Shown in pieces: positions 44,030 to 55,194 of a stretch of DNA of 64,000 nucleotides. The notes below the pieces were generated by a model. The model saw only the letters and a program-made list of their open reading frames with translations. It was not told where the DNA came from and searched no databases. The stretch is from Malachius bipustulatus (taxonomy: Eukaryota > Arthropoda > Insecta > Coleoptera > Melyridae): positions 26,533,144 to 26,597,143 of the forward strand of contig OU342634.1 of assembly GCA_910589415.1 (NCBI GenBank). Direction: 5' to 3'. The position numbers were made by a program, and so were the translations under genes. How positions within the stretch are numbered: position 1 is the first letter of the stretch; every line of letters begins with the position of its first letter.

Positions 44030-47000
44030 TTACCTGGTGCTTTTATTGAATTGATCAAAGTAAGCGGCAGTTGGCTTGTTGGTGTAAACAATTTTTTCCA
44101 GAAATTCCTTTTGTTTCCTTTGTTCTTCTGCCAGTTTTAAATTCTCCTCAAACAATAGCTTAGTTCGTTCCCTGTAATGATAATTAAGTAAAATAAATAT
44201 GGACGAGCCAACTTTATTCTCTCTAAAAATAAACTTACTTTTGTTTCCTCTCCAGTTCCTTATCCATCATGTAAATTGTTTTCTGTATTCCGTTGAGGTA
44301 CTCGTCAAACTCCTTTTCTAGACGGCCGTCTAGCTCTTTTCTTTGCTGAAATATTTGAAACTTGGTTAAAACGAATACTTGCTTTTGCATTTCGTCGAAC
44401 TTTCCAAAGGAAAATATTTAGAAGGAGTACTGACACTAAAAAAAAATAAGCATGAAGAATTCAGACATGCAAGTACGATCAATAAAAGAGCAGTTATTAT
44501 TATTGGGTTTTTACGATATTGCCACTGAATTTGATTTATTTGTGGCATTTAAATTCCGCTTCTCGATTCTAATATAAGAGCTTTCAATAGATAAAAATAT
44601 CGATAGCTAGAGAGGTGTATCGCCGCGACCTGTTGATAAATCTAATAAAATGTGGAGTGGACAAGAAAGCTCATAACACGTCAAATCTATCCCCCACACC
44701 TGCCAGCAGTGCCAGTCGTAGGCTTATTCCTCTTTCACGATACTCTTAGAAGAAAACTGGTTTTACCTAGAAGGTAAGTGACTTGCGTGGCCTAGTGGTT
44801 CTCCGCTGGCTCACGAAGCCATAGATCGCGGGTTCGAAACTCACCTCGGCCCGCTTTACTTTTCAGATTCATTTTCGAAGGTCTGTGAAAAGTAAAACAA
44901 GCGATCGAACGTTTATAAGGAAAATATATAATATAGAAGTGTCTGTGGCTAATGAGTTCGTCTCGAAGCCAAATTACCAGAGTGGAGTACCTAGAAGGTA
45001 ACAAAAAACCGATTCGTCGAGAACAGCTTTTCTTATCAAAAAATTTTAAAAGTTTTAAAAAGCTTAAGCAAAATACAGGCGACTTCCGACCGCAATTGAA
45101 ATCACAGAACCACGTAGTTCCTAACGTGCGCACCACTTGGACCTCTTAAGTTATCAATGGCCAGGTCCACAAAAACTTCCCCAACCTCGGTGCGCTACCA
45201 AACTTGGCACGACCTCTCCAGCCACGTATCTCTGTGGAATACAGGCGTTTTCCAACAGCACCGTCCTTGGGTACGTGTTGCTGAAAAAAAAACATAGAAA
45301 CCATAAAACTAGGAGCGCCCCTATGGAAATTCTAGGCTTTTTTAAGCTTCCCAAAAACCCTCACAACCTCGGCGCAACCTCTATGAAATATGAGCCTGGT
45401 CTGGATTTAGACTGTTTCCGTCACTAGGCCATTAATTTTAAAGGCTTTTTCTATACCAAAGGAAGGTTTCGGGGATAGCCCCCCAAATGAAGCGTCGCAG
45501 GTGTAAATTTTTTGTATATTAAAAGTCGAGAAAAAATAACTAGAACTTTAGCCTAGTCAGCCTATGCATAAATTTAAGGCTATCCACAGGCTTTTATTGC
45601 AATTTGGTTATCAGTGAACCGATTCTCCAGGAGAAAATTGAGGGAAATATTGACAACATCTGGGACAATTGAAAACATCCTGGGAAAATCGTCCGGGTAC
45701 ACCGTTTTAATTCGAACCGGAAACGTCAACGACGGTAAAGAGGTTTGTGAGGGGGGCCGGGAGGCTCAAGTAAATTATTCATGGCATTTCGAGGGACCGT
45801 CTTCATTACAGCTTCATTACCCTCGTTTTATTTTACAACGGCTTTCCTGTATATGTAAATAAATAAAAGCCTTCAAGTTTTCCCTTGTAATCGTAGTACT
45901 GATGCCCAATGGAAATTTTCCCAGTTGTCGCCTTCAAAGTATTTTTTACTTTGTTGAATTAATTCTAAACCCTAATTTACTGCACGACTATTGTGTAACT
46001 TTGAAGTTAGAAATAGGTAAGAAAATACGGCCAAATAGCCGTATCTAAAACCTAATTTTCACCCTCTTCTCAACCTCAATTTTTTTTAACCAAGTTTAAG
46101 ACAGATGTGTTTTGCTTATTATTAGCTCCCTAATTCTGACCTATCTCCATAAGTACACATCCCTCTCCAGTCAAATCTCCATGCATGTTTAATACTCTCG
46201 TCATTTTCACCCACTTTGTTCGGAAGAGTTCGATTCTACGATGCCGTTGATGGCGAATCCCAGCAGAATTACTCGCAGCCCGTTCCGCATTCATCTATCT
46301 ATTCAGAAACTGACTGCAGACAAACAGACGCGTTTACTTAGTCTGCTCCTTCATCCCAAAAGTTTCAAGGGAGTGAACGCTCGGCCACCTGAAGCTTTCT
46401 CTACTTCCCTTAACTTCTACGACTCTTCAAATTTCGCATCAACAAGCTTCCTGACTGACCTGATTTTAGACTATTTTGTAGACGCTTAAGATTAAATAAG
46501 ACAATAATAAAAATAATTGTGAGAAGATAAAATTTAGCGTAAGTACATGCAAAAAGCAAAAGTTTATGTGCGGAGAATATTTAACCAATAAACGAAAGAA
46601 AAATTACTGGAATTAGAAGATTTGTAGTCTCATTACAGCAGAACAGATTTTCTTAATAGCGAGACAGAATATAAACTCTTAATACTCACTCGTTGTTCTT
46701 CAACTTGAGCCAGCTGCTCTTTCCTAAATATTTCTTTCTGTTCCGGAGTCATTCCTTTATAAATGTATCCGACAGTTCTGGTAGGTCCTAGATTGCTTTG
46801 ACCTGCCTCGGGATTCTCGCACAACAAATCGCTAGTCATGTTGTTGTACATCTCGGCCAAATTATCCTCCAGCTCTTCGCGTTCTTTTTTCTTTCGATCG
46901 AAATCGCGTTCGTCCGCCTGAAATTTAAAATTCCAATCGAGATATCGTCGTAAAATATAATATTCAATCTAAATTTGGCGCTATAGCAGCAATATTCGAG

Positions 47001-50000
47001 AGATAATCCTGTTTCACGGGAAGAATTTTAAATTTACAAATATGTTATTATTGAAAGTTTGATGATTCGTTTCCGTTTTATAGCAACACAGCAACTTTCA
47101 TATAAGAAGCTTGCAATCTCAGCATGGTGTTCCTTAATGAAAATATCTACTAAAACTGATATTGTATCTTCTAAGAATAGAATCAAGGGCATTTCTCCCC
47201 CGTTTTTACGTCATCTAATATAAATTCTTTTTTTCAACCGTATAGAGGTCTTTTTTATAATCTCCAGCAAAAAATAATTTATCAATGCATGACTCTTTAA
47301 CACCCAGACTAATTACTTTTTAAGCTCTGTAATGTCCATTATGGGAATGAGAAGGACTAACCAGGGCTTTGTTAAATCTTAGACAGGCCTCGTGCAGCCT
47401 CTTCCTGCATTCCTTCTCCATGCGGTCGAGTTCTAAAGCCCTTCTGTCACGTACAAGGACGGCGTTATTGTAAGCCTCCTCCGCTTCTCTGCGCTGCCGC
47501 TGCGCCGCCTCTTTCTCCTGGATCTGCTGATCCAGCACGGACTTGAGTTGGTGACGTTGTATTTTCATGCGGTCGTCCGAGACCAGGTCTTCGCCTTCGA
47601 ACCTGCAGTGGAATGTCCATTACTTATATTTAAATCTGTAAAATGCTATTAGACTGCTAAAAAAATACAAAACTATAACATGACAGAAGAAAATAGACAT
47701 TTACATGGGGAGGACGTGAAGTCCCCCCCCCCCCCTCCCCGTAACTTTCTTTTATGATGGTTACCTCTACATTTCCTCAAAATAATTTTTTGACAAATTT
47801 GATTAACTTTTATGGTCTCTTTTGCGGTTTTTCAACGTCCTGGCTTCGAATGCTATTCAACAGATGTTGCTCCAAGTATGAGATTTTCGCCAAAATTGGA
47901 CCAATCGGTGACAAATAAAATTTTTTACGAAAAAAACATTCTTACGCAGAGCTTTTGAAATTTATTGAGAAAGGATGTATCAGACAATGACGATTCCGAA
48001 ACTGGAAGGGATTTCCCCTGCGACTTTATGTTTTCGTGACATCGACTTTTCATGAAAATTTTGCATATTCTATTGGGAGTGTTTTTTTATGTGATTTTAA
48101 TAAAAATCTCCTGTCAGTCGTTATAAATTATGAGGAGTTCAGAACAGTAATCGGTTCCTCTATAGCTGTCCTTATCTTGGAGAAACAGGAGAAAAATCAA
48201 TTTCCCGGGTACAATATCGATTTCTTCAATACTCGATTTGTCAGTATTTTCAGCATATTTCCGTAACGACTCAGTTGTCCTAAATTTCTTGTCAGATCAC
48301 AAATCAGCATAAAAATATGCAGCTTTGTCCCGGCCACTTCGTATCTCCCATAAGTATAAAAGAGGTCCCCATGCATTTTCTCTAAAAATGGGCCCCCTGA
48401 TAGGCACTTTGAGTAGAATCACCCCCCAGCTTTTGCTATCACATTAGTCCTTGAATATTCTTTCGAAATTTTAAATAACGAATTAAATTACTCCGTGTAT
48501 TAGTCTTTCTTTATTGCATTGCCTGTGAAATGGAAAATTTGATCTTTCCGTAAGGTGTTGAGAGAAAGTAAAAAAGAAAGCAGAAAAGCTACTCTAATTT
48601 TAATTGTTTCAAACAGGACTGCTAAGTAAATCTAAAACACAAATCACTTACGTTGCTGAATGATTACAAGGCTTAGCTAGTGACAAGCACTCGTAAATTT
48701 GCAGGATTAAACTCGATTGCTAACAAACGAGAGAACGTATAGTTAGTTCTTTTCGATTAATTATTTTTTATTTCACGAACGCCCAGCAAGTTGAATGAAA
48801 CGCAATCAATCATTTTAATTCAATCGATACAAGTTAAATCTTTCATCTGGGCCGTAACGTTTTTTTCGCTATTTTCCATCAAGGAAAGCTTAGCTCATCC
48901 TTTAAAAGCTTTCGAGAGACTGAGAGAGGAGCGAGGCTCAACTGCCGCTCTTTCACTGGGAAAACCTAACGAAGAAAAGCATTATGAATAATCATAAGCG
49001 GAAATTATGCTGAATATTTTAACTATTGAGGTATTCTCGCGATAACTCTGAGCTTTATATAAATTACATCACGGCACGTCATTTACTCTGGGGAATTATT
49101 ATTTAGAAAGTGTTAAATGGAGCGGTTTTAGACCGCGACACTAATCCATCGACGAAGATATTTTATATTTATCTGGATTATATGAATTAACAAAAAACAT
49201 TTTTGTGTTTATTTTTTCTAAGATACAAGGCGTATTTCGCATGGAAATATTTACTAGATGATGAACGTATCGTGGATATTAGTTAATGAGATAGTCAAAA
49301 ATTTAGAACCAGTGCAGGGCAGATTATTACACAATACCTACACGTCGAGCCGCAATAGCTCATCCATATCAGGTTCAGCTCGTTACTCCTCTTGCCATCT
49401 TATTTCAGACTTCTTTTATGTAAGTACGGAACCCCATTACTATGGGGTTCCGTCAAAGCTTTCCTAAGGAACAATGAACGAAAACTAACTATAAGTCAAT
49501 AATGTGAATAATCTCCCTCCATGCGTCGCTCCCAGAGCGTCATTGGGATTCCCCTGCATTGCATGTGCTTTTTTCATTAAAAAGGTACCTATTAATATAA
49601 TTTTGTTTCAAAAAGGGAAAATTGACCTCTTCTCTTGTTGGTAGGTATTATAAGAGAGAAGCCTTATTAAGAAGAAGCCTCATAAATTATTCTAATTAAT
49701 GTACTCATTTTTTGCATGCCTTTTTGGAACCGTCCTTCTTTTTAACTTCACTTTCTGTGGTCTTGAGAATTCTGAAAATTAACCTTTTGCGCTTTTAATG
49801 TCGATTTTTATGCACTTTTAATGTCAATGTGTTGGATACGTCATCTTGGATAGTTAGGTCTATTTAACAAAATAGTTTTCGATATTTAGAAAACGTCTTA
49901 TTAAAAAGGACCATCTAACCTTTAGCTTATGTACAATAGTGGAGTTAAACGGAGCTTTTCAAACGGTTAAAAATATTTATGAGAAAAATCAATCCAATAA

Positions 50001-52875
50001 ATACTTTGACATTTTTATTACCCAAGATATGGGAAATTTTTAATTTTGCTAGCAACAAAATTCTATTAAATCAAAACTATCCCGGAAGCGTTTCGAAGCA
50101 AGCAGAATACCGTATCTTATTACGGCGAAGATTCATATCGGGCTATCCCTATCCCGTTTTGCTCTAACTCATGAAATTGTTCCTGAGGGAGTCGTAGAAC
50201 CGCTCCTAGCATCCTAAACAAATGATTGCTGTGTCCGTTCAGTGATTAAATTGAGCTCCGTTGGAAATCTTGCTTTGTTAAATCCCGAGAAATATTGCAA
50301 TAATTCCGCTGCGTTATCAGAAGCGGAATTAACTCTATCTATCGGAAGTTTAGCAAACGTCCTCGTTAGCCGGGCTGTAACCAAGAAATTCGATATCCGC
50401 AGCTGTCTGTTAATATTCCTTGATTGAGTATGAAATTACTCGGAGATGAAGGGAATTTTCGGATGATCAACAGTTATTTGTGTTGATTTATTCTCAAAAC
50501 CTGCAGTGGTGTACGTAAGAGTTTTATTGTTTATTTATTTATTTATATTTATATTTATTCATTCAATTTCCTTATTGAAGTTTTTATACTTTGAAATTTT
50601 TTTAAGCTATTAGCAATTTGTGCATCTTTATTCCATTAGGCATATTAATATAATGTATAGCAGAAACAGTAAGGGACCTAAGTTCGACCTCTGAGGTACT
50701 CCGAACGTCCTTATCTTGAAATAAGAATGCTGCGACTTACAAAGTGGGGATGGAAATTACAAAAACATGAGAAAATCGGTTAAAACTGTGTAAGACAAAG
50801 ATTTGTGGAAGTCCTGACCTGACCAGATTTTCCCAACTTCAAGATTGGGCACGCTCTACCTTGCTCTTGTGATGGACCAGTAAGGAATGCAGATTCCTAC
50901 AATCTAATCAAAGAAAAATATTTAAAAAGTTCAGTACCGCTGTATTTATAGAACAAACAGTTGTTGATAAACACGACATTGCAATAGTAAGCAATAAATG
51001 TCCATAAACAAGCGTTGGCCTTGACCAGAGTACTGAGCTTGTCGTGTATGTTTAAGTATAAAAGAAACACCAACTATACCTAACTATCTAACGGCATGGA
51101 CACGGGTGTTCAATATGGATGTGCATTTTTATAAATAAATGGATTTTGAACGGCTTCATTCACATCTGCCGGTCTGTTGTCAGTCCGTCCCCGTCAGATG
51201 TATATGTACCCATTCACAATCCATTTATTAATAAAAATTCACGTCCATGTTGAACACTCGGCCCTTTAGATGTAAATAGACCTTTAAATTTATCTCGATG
51301 TATTAGACACGATGTAGTTGTTGTCGTTACGGTTAAAGAAAACCAGAGCTTCGGTCCTGTATTATAAATGACGATCCTGACCTACTGAAGAACCCAAATA
51401 ACCAAGTTTGACCCCCAAACCCCAAATATGCATTTGGTACCGATAAGATTTTTTATTAAATTTTATGTCCAGTTGAGAATTTCCCGGAGTTTCCCGGAGA
51501 GAGCTGCATTATTAAATTTTAAGACCAGTAGATAGCAAATAAAATACAAATAAAAAGTCTTTGTGAGTATGAGAATCTACAACGCGGCAACAACGAAACG
51601 GAGCTTTTTTTGCCACCTGATCGGCTTTGTGATTCTTACCACAGTTGACCTGGAATAGGGATAACGAAAGGACTGGACGGGTAAGGTATTATTTATAGGA
51701 ATTGGAGAGTTTCTACTGACTTTTGAGCCGAAGCGGGTCCGCAACGAGGGTCGTTGTCATGTAATCTGGCAGGTAAAGATTTTCTGAAGTAATTCGGATC
51801 GTTCAGATCGAACTCGCGGCGATCCTCTGGACGTTGGTAAGTCGCCCGGAAGTTGTTTATTTCTTGTTGAATCTTCAGTCTTTCCTGGAGAAAGGGAGGA
51901 AAAATTAGTTAATGGCATTTAGCTATAGAGCTAGTTAAGTGAGAGACTGTAAATCAGAGCTTGAGAGAATCAATAAAAAACAACGAGAAAATAATCTGTT
52001 TTCATAATACACTTAACATGAGAGACTTTTCTCGTGCAAATATATTTACACCAATATCTTGTAGAAGTTCTTTTTGCAAATCAATACCTACGTGTTAATC
52101 TTACTTTATATATATAGGTAGCAAACTTTGATGAAATTTTTGAGAAATTCTCCCAAGTTATAGAGAGTTACAGTAGCTTGAGGATGATATTGAAGTTTTT
52201 ATTCGCTCGGTTGGTTGCAGAATTACTCATTAATCCCAAACAAGTTGCGCGAGTGACATGAGAGTTTCCGAGCTTCGCGAGTTTTATCTAACTCGTGCAA
52301 TTTGAAATATGACATATTACGGCTCTGCGGAATTGTTTGGTAACTTCTTGTCTAACGTAGTTTGCAAGTTCTACTCTCAGACTCAAGGGAAAGTGATTTC
52401 TATTCTCAAAGTTGGTATTAGATGTCAACTCGCATTACTCGACTTATCTGCTTTCTCTCCCTGATTTCTCCCCGAAATATGTCCATAAGTAGAAACTTTT
52501 ATCTATATCTTTAAATTACTAAAATATTATTTTTATAATTACCAACCTCTTTTTCTTTATGCATGAGAGCTAGAGCGATTTCCCCGTTCTTCCGTTCTTG
52601 TTGCTCGAATATTTCTTGTATTCTCCTTTCCTCCCCTTTCTGTTTATTTCTTTCCTCCATTTGAGTTTGTAAAGCTGCATAATCCACCTAGAAAAAAATG
52701 CTTGTGCTAAATTTTTGCATTACAAGAACGTTAATTTACTTCCAAAACTCACCCCATTTTGTCGCATACGAGGATTAAAAATTCTCTTTTTTCTCTCTTC
52801 TTCGAATGTTCTTCTTCTTTCGATTGCAGCTGCTTCTTTCCTGTCTTTGTCTGTCATTAAATAAAAGTTCAACAT
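44030..52875 (-). CDS. RIBC2: RIB43A-like protein, RIBC2-type, complete (7 exons, 381 aa)
   Basis: Exons in coding order: 52875-52753, 52687-52547, 51884-51721, 47602-47362, 46917-46690, 44345-44239, 44171-44030; 1146 bases, 382 codons with stop, all phases consistent. RIB43A proteins bind the partition (ribbon) protofilaments inside ciliary and flagellar doublet microtubules as structural filaments. The product is Arg/Glu/Lys-rich helix: MLNFYL start, DRKEAAAIERRR, RPEDRREFDLNDP at 106-118, KFEGEDL after it, GYIYKGMTPEQ, and a C-terminus YFDQFNKSTR at 372-381 that matches the family's conserved end. Human RIBC2 is about 377 aa. One donor is weak (GAG/GTTGGT after exon 2). Introns 3 (4.1 kb) and 5 (2.3 kb) are long; intron 5 holds a SINE. 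Two X-box-like sites sit 125-167 bases upstream of the ATG, fitting RFX control in ciliated (in insects mainly sensory-neuron and sperm) cells. Confidence 0.93.
44778..44987 (+). mobile_element. tRNA-derived SINE with 14-base target duplication
   Basis: Flanked by TACCTAGAAGGTAA at 44764-44777 and 44988-45001. The body starts GTGACTTGCGTGGCCTAGTG, with A box TGGCCTAGTGG (44788-44798) and B box GGTTCGAAACT (44831-44841), spaced as in a tRNA-type RNA polymerase III promoter. The tail is not poly(A) (..TACCAGAGTGGAG), so the partner LINE probably recognises a specific 3' end. The unbroken duplication suggests fairly recent insertion, in intron 5 of RIBC2. Confidence 0.88.
45002..46689. other. 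Rest of RIBC2 intron 5
   Basis: Somewhat richer in GC than the surroundings at 45130-45450; several 60-96 codon frames on both strands show no family motif. Nothing else recognised. Confidence 0.4.
47603..51720. other. RIBC2 intron 3
   Basis: 4.1 kb with a C-rich tract at 47723-47740 (13 C, T, 4 C) and one small palindromic element near 51096-51266. The remaining sequence is unusually free of the repeat families that fill the rest of the window. No nested gene recognised. Confidence 0.45.
51096..51266. repeat. Small palindromic element in RIBC2 intron 3
   Basis: Left end GGACACGGGTGTTCAATATG..ATAAATAAATGGATTTTGAA; right end inverted, ..ACAATCCATTTATTAATAAA..CATGTTGAACACTCGG. About 60-base imperfect arms around a 50-base centre. 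Confidence 0.65.
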
Positions 52876-52999
52876 TGTTCTTGTATGAAATATTCGAATA
52901 TAAATTATTAGACGAAATAAATACGAGTCGAAATGAGTTATCAACGTAAAATTGACATATCTGGTGAAAACTCGATTAAAAAGCGAAGGCACAATAATT

Positions 53000-53013
53000 G
53001 TTTCCTTGGTGAC
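53000..53013 (-). promoter_or_regulatory. X-box (RFX site) candidate upstream of RIBC2
   Basis: GTTTCCTTGGTGAC fits RYYNYY-N2-RRNRAC at every position, 125 bases upstream of the RIBC2 ATG, inside the usual range for X-boxes of ciliary genes in flies and worms. Confidence 0.55.
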
Positions 53014-53029
53014 TGGATTGATTTACCCT

Positions 53030-53042
53030 GTTGCGTAGCAAC
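53030..53042. promoter_or_regulatory. Second X-box-like palindrome upstream of RIBC2
   Basis: GTTGCGTAGCAAC has the two RFX half-site cores GTTGC and GCAAC as a perfect inverted pair with a 3-base spacer. It departs from the strict RYYNYY/RRNRAC rule at one position per half. It lies 155-167 bases upstream of the ATG. Confidence 0.5.
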
Positions 53043-54090
53043 GTGTAATCATCCTCAGGTTATGGATTTTTTTTATAACTGGTAAAAAGAGCAATTGCTA
53101 TAGAATCCTATTAATTATCAGAGCAGAGACAAATATTATTATTTGTTATTCGAGATAAAAAAAAAGAATTCCTTTTTAGATTTATGCCTGTTATAATCTA
53201 ATAGTTAGCAGTAAATAGATAGAAGGGCAAATAATTTTGAGCCTATATTGTTTTTATAGTTAGGACGGATTTACCGTCCAAAGGTTCGTCTATAAAGTAA
53301 TTTCAGACTCAATTAATTAATTATTTAAGTATTGAAGAAATATAGGTTCCTGTTTATTACTAAACTATACACTAATTACCAGTTTAATTATTTAGTTACA
53401 CTCAGAATCACATTATTAACTTATCTAACACAGAGTGGTAGGTAGTATTTATTTATAATAGCACAATTATTCAGCATTTATCTTGTACCTATATGGCAGT
53501 CAACTATTCACGTCTGAGATGCTTTTCAAGCAACCACTTTTTATATCCTACAATCTCCAACAATGGAAAGAGTGGAATTTGTCTCGAACGTAATTCTCAA
53601 ACCATGCGCCATCCAGAGCTGTTCCAGATACCCATCAAGAGGATTTCAAATATCAAATACCAAATTACCATCTAAAGTATTTCAATAATTATTCAAGAGA
53701 AGTAATAATGGCTTACAGTAATATAAATATTTCAAATACTCTCCAGTATCTGAAATATCACAAGTTTATTTGAAATACCACAAGTATTTTAGGGTGTTTC
53801 AAAACCTTTATAGGTATCCAGAACACCGCAAATTGTACTTCAAATGCCCAAAACATATTTTGAGGTTTTTCAAAAGTCTTATATAAACTATTTATTTGAA
53901 CTTGCATGAGACATATAGGAATTTCACATGTAAAATCAAATAATAATTGCAAATATTATCTCCCTTTTTGATTTTAGACTCGTTCTAAAATTTAAAAACT
54001 TCTTAAAATTCTTCTTCTTCTGCAGTCTGTTCCTCCTCTTTAAGTCAGTTTAGCTATTTTAGAGAATATCGGGAAAAAGTTTTCGTTTTG
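53043..54090. other. Intergenic, no gene recognised
   Basis: AT-rich sequence upstream of RIBC2. From 53630 to 53840 words like CAAATATCAAATACCA, TTTCAAATACTC and TTTGAAATACCACAAG form a loose low-complexity repeat. The few short frames are unsupported. Confidence 0.4.
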
Positions 54091-54094
54091 CGTA

Positions 54095-54643
54095 ATTTTC
54101 GTCATAGGCTCAACTTTGACAAATAAATTATATTGGAAGGAAGGTTGCGAGAGACTGGTCATTTAATTCTAAATGGAGGTGTAGACCGCGGTCGCCCACG
54201 TTCTGCGTTCACGCCTCAGATAGAGGACGAAGTGTTGTCTACGGAGAAGAAGCCTATGGACTATAGCAGCGGAAGTAGGGGTATCACGTTCCTCTACTCA
54301 TAATTTTATCGCTGGTGAGGGCTATCACCCTTACCAGTAAACCCAACGATTTTGAACCGTAGGTTAACTGTTGCCATTGGTTGTTGCGACAAGTAGAAGC
54401 ACAGCACTCCTTCACTTTTCGTGTGTTATGGACGGAGGAAGCAAATCTCGGGATGCTTTCTTTAATCAGCACAATAATCATCATTATGCTTTGGACAAGC
54501 CGTATGTGTCGGTTGAACATCACCATCAACATCGTTTGGCGTTAATGGCGTTAATGTGTGGGCTAGGATTGTGGGGAATGAAGCTTGTGAGATCTACCTG
54601 GTGATCCATCTTAATCTATTTTTGGAATTATTGGGGAGGAGCA

Positions 54644-54645
<2 letters not shown>
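54095..54645 (+). pseudogene. Tc1/mariner-superfamily transposase relic
   Basis: Plus-strand frames with GRPRSAFTPQIEDEVL (linker typical of the N-terminal half), then FNQHNNHHYALDKPYVSVEH and NVWARIVGNEA (segment after the first catalytic aspartate). Same family as the copies at 6111-7080. Stops and frameshifts throughout; the C-terminal half is absent, replaced by the LINE tail at 54647. Confidence 0.7.
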
Positions 54646-54646
<1 letters not shown>

Positions 54647-54674
<28 letters not shown>

Positions 54675-54675
54675 A
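54647..54675. repeat. AAT microsatellite (LINE tail)
   Basis: About nine AAT units, immediately following the AATAAAGGTG end of the LINE 3' UTR; this is the tail of the retroelement, not an independent microsatellite. Confidence 0.85.
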
Positions 54676-55194
54676 CACCTTTATTTGCCATCATACTTAC
54701 AATATCAGCAAAGTATTACATACACTACAGTAGTGACGGCAAACTAAGAGGCGAAGTTCAACTTGAGCATTATATAAGCTCAAGCTGATCTACCACTTAA
54801 CCCCCGTGAATATATTCGCTAAACCTACTTAACGAGCTAAGTTAGATCTAAAGGTAAAGAAATCATACAAAAAAAAAAACAATACAAAACCTATTTGACA
54901 TCAGACTAAGAAAACAGTATCAACTTTGAATCTAAGTACATTGAATACAGGTGTACAAGTCACAGCAGTGGACAATAAAAAAACACATTAATAAATAAAT
55001 TTACGGATTCCTATCATTATAATGCTTAGAATTATGTAGCATTACCTACCTCTTTGCAACCACCAAAAACATCAGCAAGAACCCTTCACTTTCATTCTTA
55101 AGTAAAAAAATTATCATTGAGCGACAATAGCAAGAGCCATATGACAATAAAATTAACAAGACAAATCAGAATTCCAAGACCAATGGACATTGCG

